A model generated the notes under the pieces. The model did not search any database and had not been told where the DNA came from. It worked only from the letters and a program-made list of their open reading frames with translations. The position numbers and the translations under genes were made by a program. A stretch of DNA of 64,000 bases, from positions 622,200 through 686,199 of the forward strand of contig VZSE01013367.1 of assembly GCA_013398275.1 (NCBI GenBank), in the 5' to 3' direction. This DNA comes from Promerops cafer. Lineage: Eukaryota; Chordata; Aves; Passeriformes; Nectariniidae. How positions within the stretch are numbered: the first letter of the stretch is position 1; every line of letters starts with the position of its first letter. This document shows positions 61,495-64,000 of this stretch, one piece after another.

Positions 61495-61582
61495 GTCAGA
61501 CACTGCTGTTCCCAGAGAAAAATGTGCCCAAAACAGAAGAGCTGGTCACTTGGGAAGAACTGCCTTTTGTAGTAGCTGACAG
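61495..61582 (+). CDS. Possible coding exon B of an unidentified gene
   Basis: Acceptor TTTGTTTTGCATTACAG and donor GACAG|GTACAT bound 88 bases. In the phase required by exon A (two leading bases) 28 codons are open: QTLLFPEKNVPKTEELVTWE then ELPFVVAD. The other two frames contain stops. The exon leaves two bases, which pair with the first base of the segment at 61712. The acidic, tryptophan-containing FP..VPK...TWEEL pattern faintly recalls cytokine-receptor cytoplasmic exons, but this is too weak to name a family. Confidence 0.3.
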
Positions 61583-61711
61583 GTACATGGTTTCTGTTAT
61601 CCACACGTCAAATCAGGGGCTGGAGCTGCTTTTACCATAGTTGCTGGTGTGGGTTTATTCACTGACACTGATAAACTTACCTCTACTGCTTCTCTTTTCT
61701 TTAACTCATAG
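61583..61711. other. Possible 129-base intron between exons B and C
   Basis: Begins GTACATGG and ends in a pyrimidine-rich CTGCTTCTCTTTTCTTTAAC stretch before CTCATAG. Length is within the range of short avian introns. Confidence 0.28.
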
Positions 61712-61760
61712 AGCCCATCTGTGTCCCAAGGCTCAAGCTCCGTCATCTTCTGCCCCATGA
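61712..61760 (+). CDS. Possible terminal coding exon C
   Basis: After the acceptor TTAACTCATAG the frame continues from exon B as R-AHLCPKAQAPSSSAP and stops at TGA (61758-61760). The three segments share compatible phases (1, then 2). The resulting C terminus is short and low in complexity, which weakens the case. An AATAAA occurs at 63620-63625, far downstream. Confidence 0.22.
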
Positions 61761-62704
61761 AGAAGGACAGCTGTATGACGCTGACTCTGTGAATCCCGTA
61801 TTACAAATGAGCAGCATAAAGAGCACTGACCCAAAACCCATTTCCTAGTTCATGTCTCACCTTCCACATCCCCAGACCGTTTTGTAAGAGACTGTGAGCA
61901 TTCAAAGACCTTAGCAGTTGCTGAAGCTTCATTTCCTACTTCAAAGTGTATTGGGGGGACTACACTATGTTACACTCCTCTGCAATCCCAGCTCATTGTG
62001 TGGCTGGAAATGCTCCTCAGCTGTGTCAGTGTGATAGTACTGGTGATGCACAGCAGATCAGAGTAACTGGGAAGAGATGACTGTGATTCCTGCACTTGTT
62101 TGAAGGGCTCAACAGACCTGACCTGCTTCCCAATTTAGGATGGTACAAGCCTTTTAGGGGTTAAATCTAGACAGGTGTTTGTGTCCCAGTTCCTGGGGAA
62201 GAGTTTGCATTCCTTGGTTAGAGAGTTTAATATATCCTAAGTACTGTCTGGTTCACTTCCCATCCTATTTCAGAAGAAATGCAAACATTTCCCTGCATGT
62301 TATCTTCAAGCAATGGACACTATTTGGATGGACTCCAACATTATGCATCTTTAATGGAGAAAGAAGTTCCTGGAAAAAAATGTATTTGGTATCTTCATAT
62401 TGTTGTGCCAAGGCAGGAGTAGCCTCCATCCCATAGCCCTAATCTAAATAGCCAGCAGTGAGCTAGAAGCTAACTCGGCAGCTCTCCATAATCATGTTCT
62501 GTAGATAGTTTCCTGTTATGGAGAGCAGGCCTGAGTTCAAATACAACAAAGCTAGAAGAGCCTTTTGGGGTTGTTTTTGAGTAGTTTTGGGTCATCTGGG
62601 GTGGGGGTGAGGATTGGGCGGGTATGTTGGTGTGTGAGTAAGTGACCTTTCCGGCAGGGCCCAACACAGTAAGAACTGCTTCTTAGGATCTTTTCAACCC
62701 ATTT
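61761..62704. other. Non-coding DNA
   Basis: No gene or recognised repeat. It would be 3' UTR if the exon chain above is real. The 85-codon frame at 62179-62436 has no domain. Confidence 0.45.
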
Positions 62705-62955
62705 TGGGACAGCTATCTCTGCACAGCAGGCTGGAACACAATGTGCTGCAGCTCAGCTGGGTGGGACTTGGCGGCATTGCAGCAGTCTAACTTACAGGTG
62801 ATAATGCAACCCAGCACATCTGTGAAAGCAGTTATACCCCAGCCAGACAGAGTTGCCAGAGTGCAGCACATGGCAAGCTGGCTCTCTAATGGTGGCATGC
62901 ATTTCACTTTGGTCCCTCGGTCACAGATGGGTACAGGGATCATGAGTGCAACCAA
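62705..62955 (-). pseudogene. Probable ancient LINE reverse-transcriptase remnant
   Basis: The minus strand encodes ...ITCKLDCCNAAKSHPAELQH IVFQPAVQR, which resembles the LDYCNALL...LQ..QNAAAR block near the end of the RT region of L2/CR1-type LINEs. The tyrosine of the usual LDYCN motif is replaced by cysteine. Only about 80 residues remain, with no flanking RT motifs or 3' tail identified. Likely a very old, inactive fragment; a chance resemblance is possible. Confidence 0.35.
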
Positions 62956-64000
62956 AAGCTTCTCATCTTCTCCCCAGCTGCCTCTGGGAGGGAGAGGGGG
63001 AGAGAAGCAGAAGTATCCACTCGAAGCACCAGGCTACTGTGTAATTGCTACCGCAGTGAGCGCAGAAGGAGTCCCAACTCCAATGTGCCTTCTGCCCCCT
63101 AGGTCTCTGGTGGTTTACTAATATGCCTGAAGCAAGACAATTCCTTCATCAAGTGAGTACAAAATGAGTGACTGTGTAGCATAGGAAGAACTCAAAGGAG
63201 ATGAAACAGAACTAACTGAAGTACAAGGTGTGGGCTGGCTGTAAGAGCTGAGAGGTCACCATGCCAGCACCCCTGTGTCTGAGCCTGCCAGGGCAGGGTT
63301 ATGCAGTACTGACAGCCCTGCTGGGACACATTCTGCTCCAGCAGAAAACAAGTGCCCAGTGGCTCTGATCACACACCTCAACCCTGGTTTGGAAGACTTC
63401 CTCCTGAGGGCAAGTTACTCCTCTGACACACCATCTTTCTCCTGGGGAAGCCAGGAAGGGGTGGAAGCTCGAGGAGAACAGACGCAATAGAGTTAGTGGT
63501 GTCTCAAATGCAGATCAGAGGTTTTTTCTCACCTCTAGTGCCATGCTGCTGACCACAAAAGAAGACAATACACTCAGGTTTTGTCAGCTCAAGATGGCTT
63601 AAAACTAAGTGACCTAGAAAATAAAGTTTCAGAGAACAACAGTCAGTTTTGTCAGTCACCTACATTCCCCTCTGGCTACTGGGAATGCAGCAGTTATGGC
63701 TTAGGCAGCAGATCTAAACCAGGTCCTAGAGACAGCAGGAACCTGGTTACATAAGAGGAGTAAATAAACATTCCCCCTGTTCTTCTCCCACCACCTCAAG
63801 GTCAGGTATTTGCTTTCTGATCAGCAAGAGAACCTCTTACCAGCCCCACATATAATCTATGCTAGCTCTTTTCCTGCTGTTGAGGATAATGGGATGAGGC
63901 AGGGGAAGACAGTAGTTGGAGTATCAGGGGTTTCATGCCATCCTCTAATTTATTTCCCTAGGCTGCCACAAGAAAGCAATCTCTCAGGCTCTAGAGCTGC
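62956..64000. other. Non-coding DNA with a weak CTCF-like motif
   Basis: TCTGCCCCCTAGGT at 63091-63104 is a partial match to the reverse complement of the CTCF core. The rest shows no gene or recognised repeat; AATAAA occurs at 63620-63625. The plus-strand 126-codon frame (62741-63121) is mostly a shadow of the minus-strand LINE remnant. Confidence 0.45.

Noticed and set aside
58807..61760. Assignment of the exon-like chain to a cytokine receptor
   Set aside because: Only a vague similarity of FP..VPK...WEEL to box-1-type cytoplasmic exons; the transmembrane-like frame and this frame do not join in phase.
1..64000. CRISPR arrays, tRNA or rRNA genes, prokaryotic operons
   Set aside because: No regularly spaced repeats, no recognised tRNA-like or rRNA-like sequence and no bacterial gene organisation were seen.

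Overview
This window looks like nuclear DNA from a bird, probably a neoavian species taken from a draft assembly. The evidence is (i) at least eight CR1 LINE fragments, most 5'-truncated and several ending in the avian CR1 tail of repeated ATTCTATGAT-like units; (ii) three solo LTRs, two of them from one LTR family I recognise as widespread in birds; (iii) low GC, many AT-rich stretches and no long open reading frames; and (iv) an internal N-filled gap of 185 bases. No confident protein-coding gene, tRNA, rRNA, CRISPR array or prokaryotic feature is visible. The window is best read as a gene desert or very large introns. The predicted ORFs of 60-140 codons are nearly all chance.

Layout. 1-9.0 kb is unique non-coding DNA with a minus-strand LTR (2411-2890), a plus-strand LTR with an imperfect 5-bp target duplication (6586-7471) and a CA/CT microsatellite (8223-8311). 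9.0-9.7 kb has two AT-rich, homeodomain-site-rich blocks that resemble conserved non-coding elements (CNEs). 10-22.8 kb holds four plus-strand CR1 pieces, an ancient L2/MIR-like tail (19.0-19.3 kb), a possible minus-strand terminal exon (13.0-13.25 kb) and a CNE-like block (14.6-14.96 kb). 25-36 kb has several CNE-like blocks; the one at 29.7-30.07 kb ends in an exact palindromic HNF1-type site. 37-46 kb carries a minus-strand CR1, an older plus-strand CR1/L3-like copy, a CNE-like block (42.4 kb) and an almost full-length LTR (45326-45920). 48639-48823 is the assembly gap. 49-64 kb has an exon-like block (52.2 kb), a CR1 3' end (54.2 kb), a long AT-rich CNE-like block (57.2-57.8 kb), three splice-flanked, phase-compatible open segments (58.8-61.8 kb) and a probable ancient LINE reverse-transcriptase remnant (62.7-62.95 kb).

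If the window has a function, it is probably regulatory: several candidate enhancers and three CTCF-like motifs scattered among old transposon debris. The CNE calls rest on sequence texture (paired TAATTA cores, absence of repeat signatures) and not on an alignment, so they are hypotheses. The exon-like segments are the only hints of a transcript, and chance cannot be excluded. I saw no convincing new biological system.
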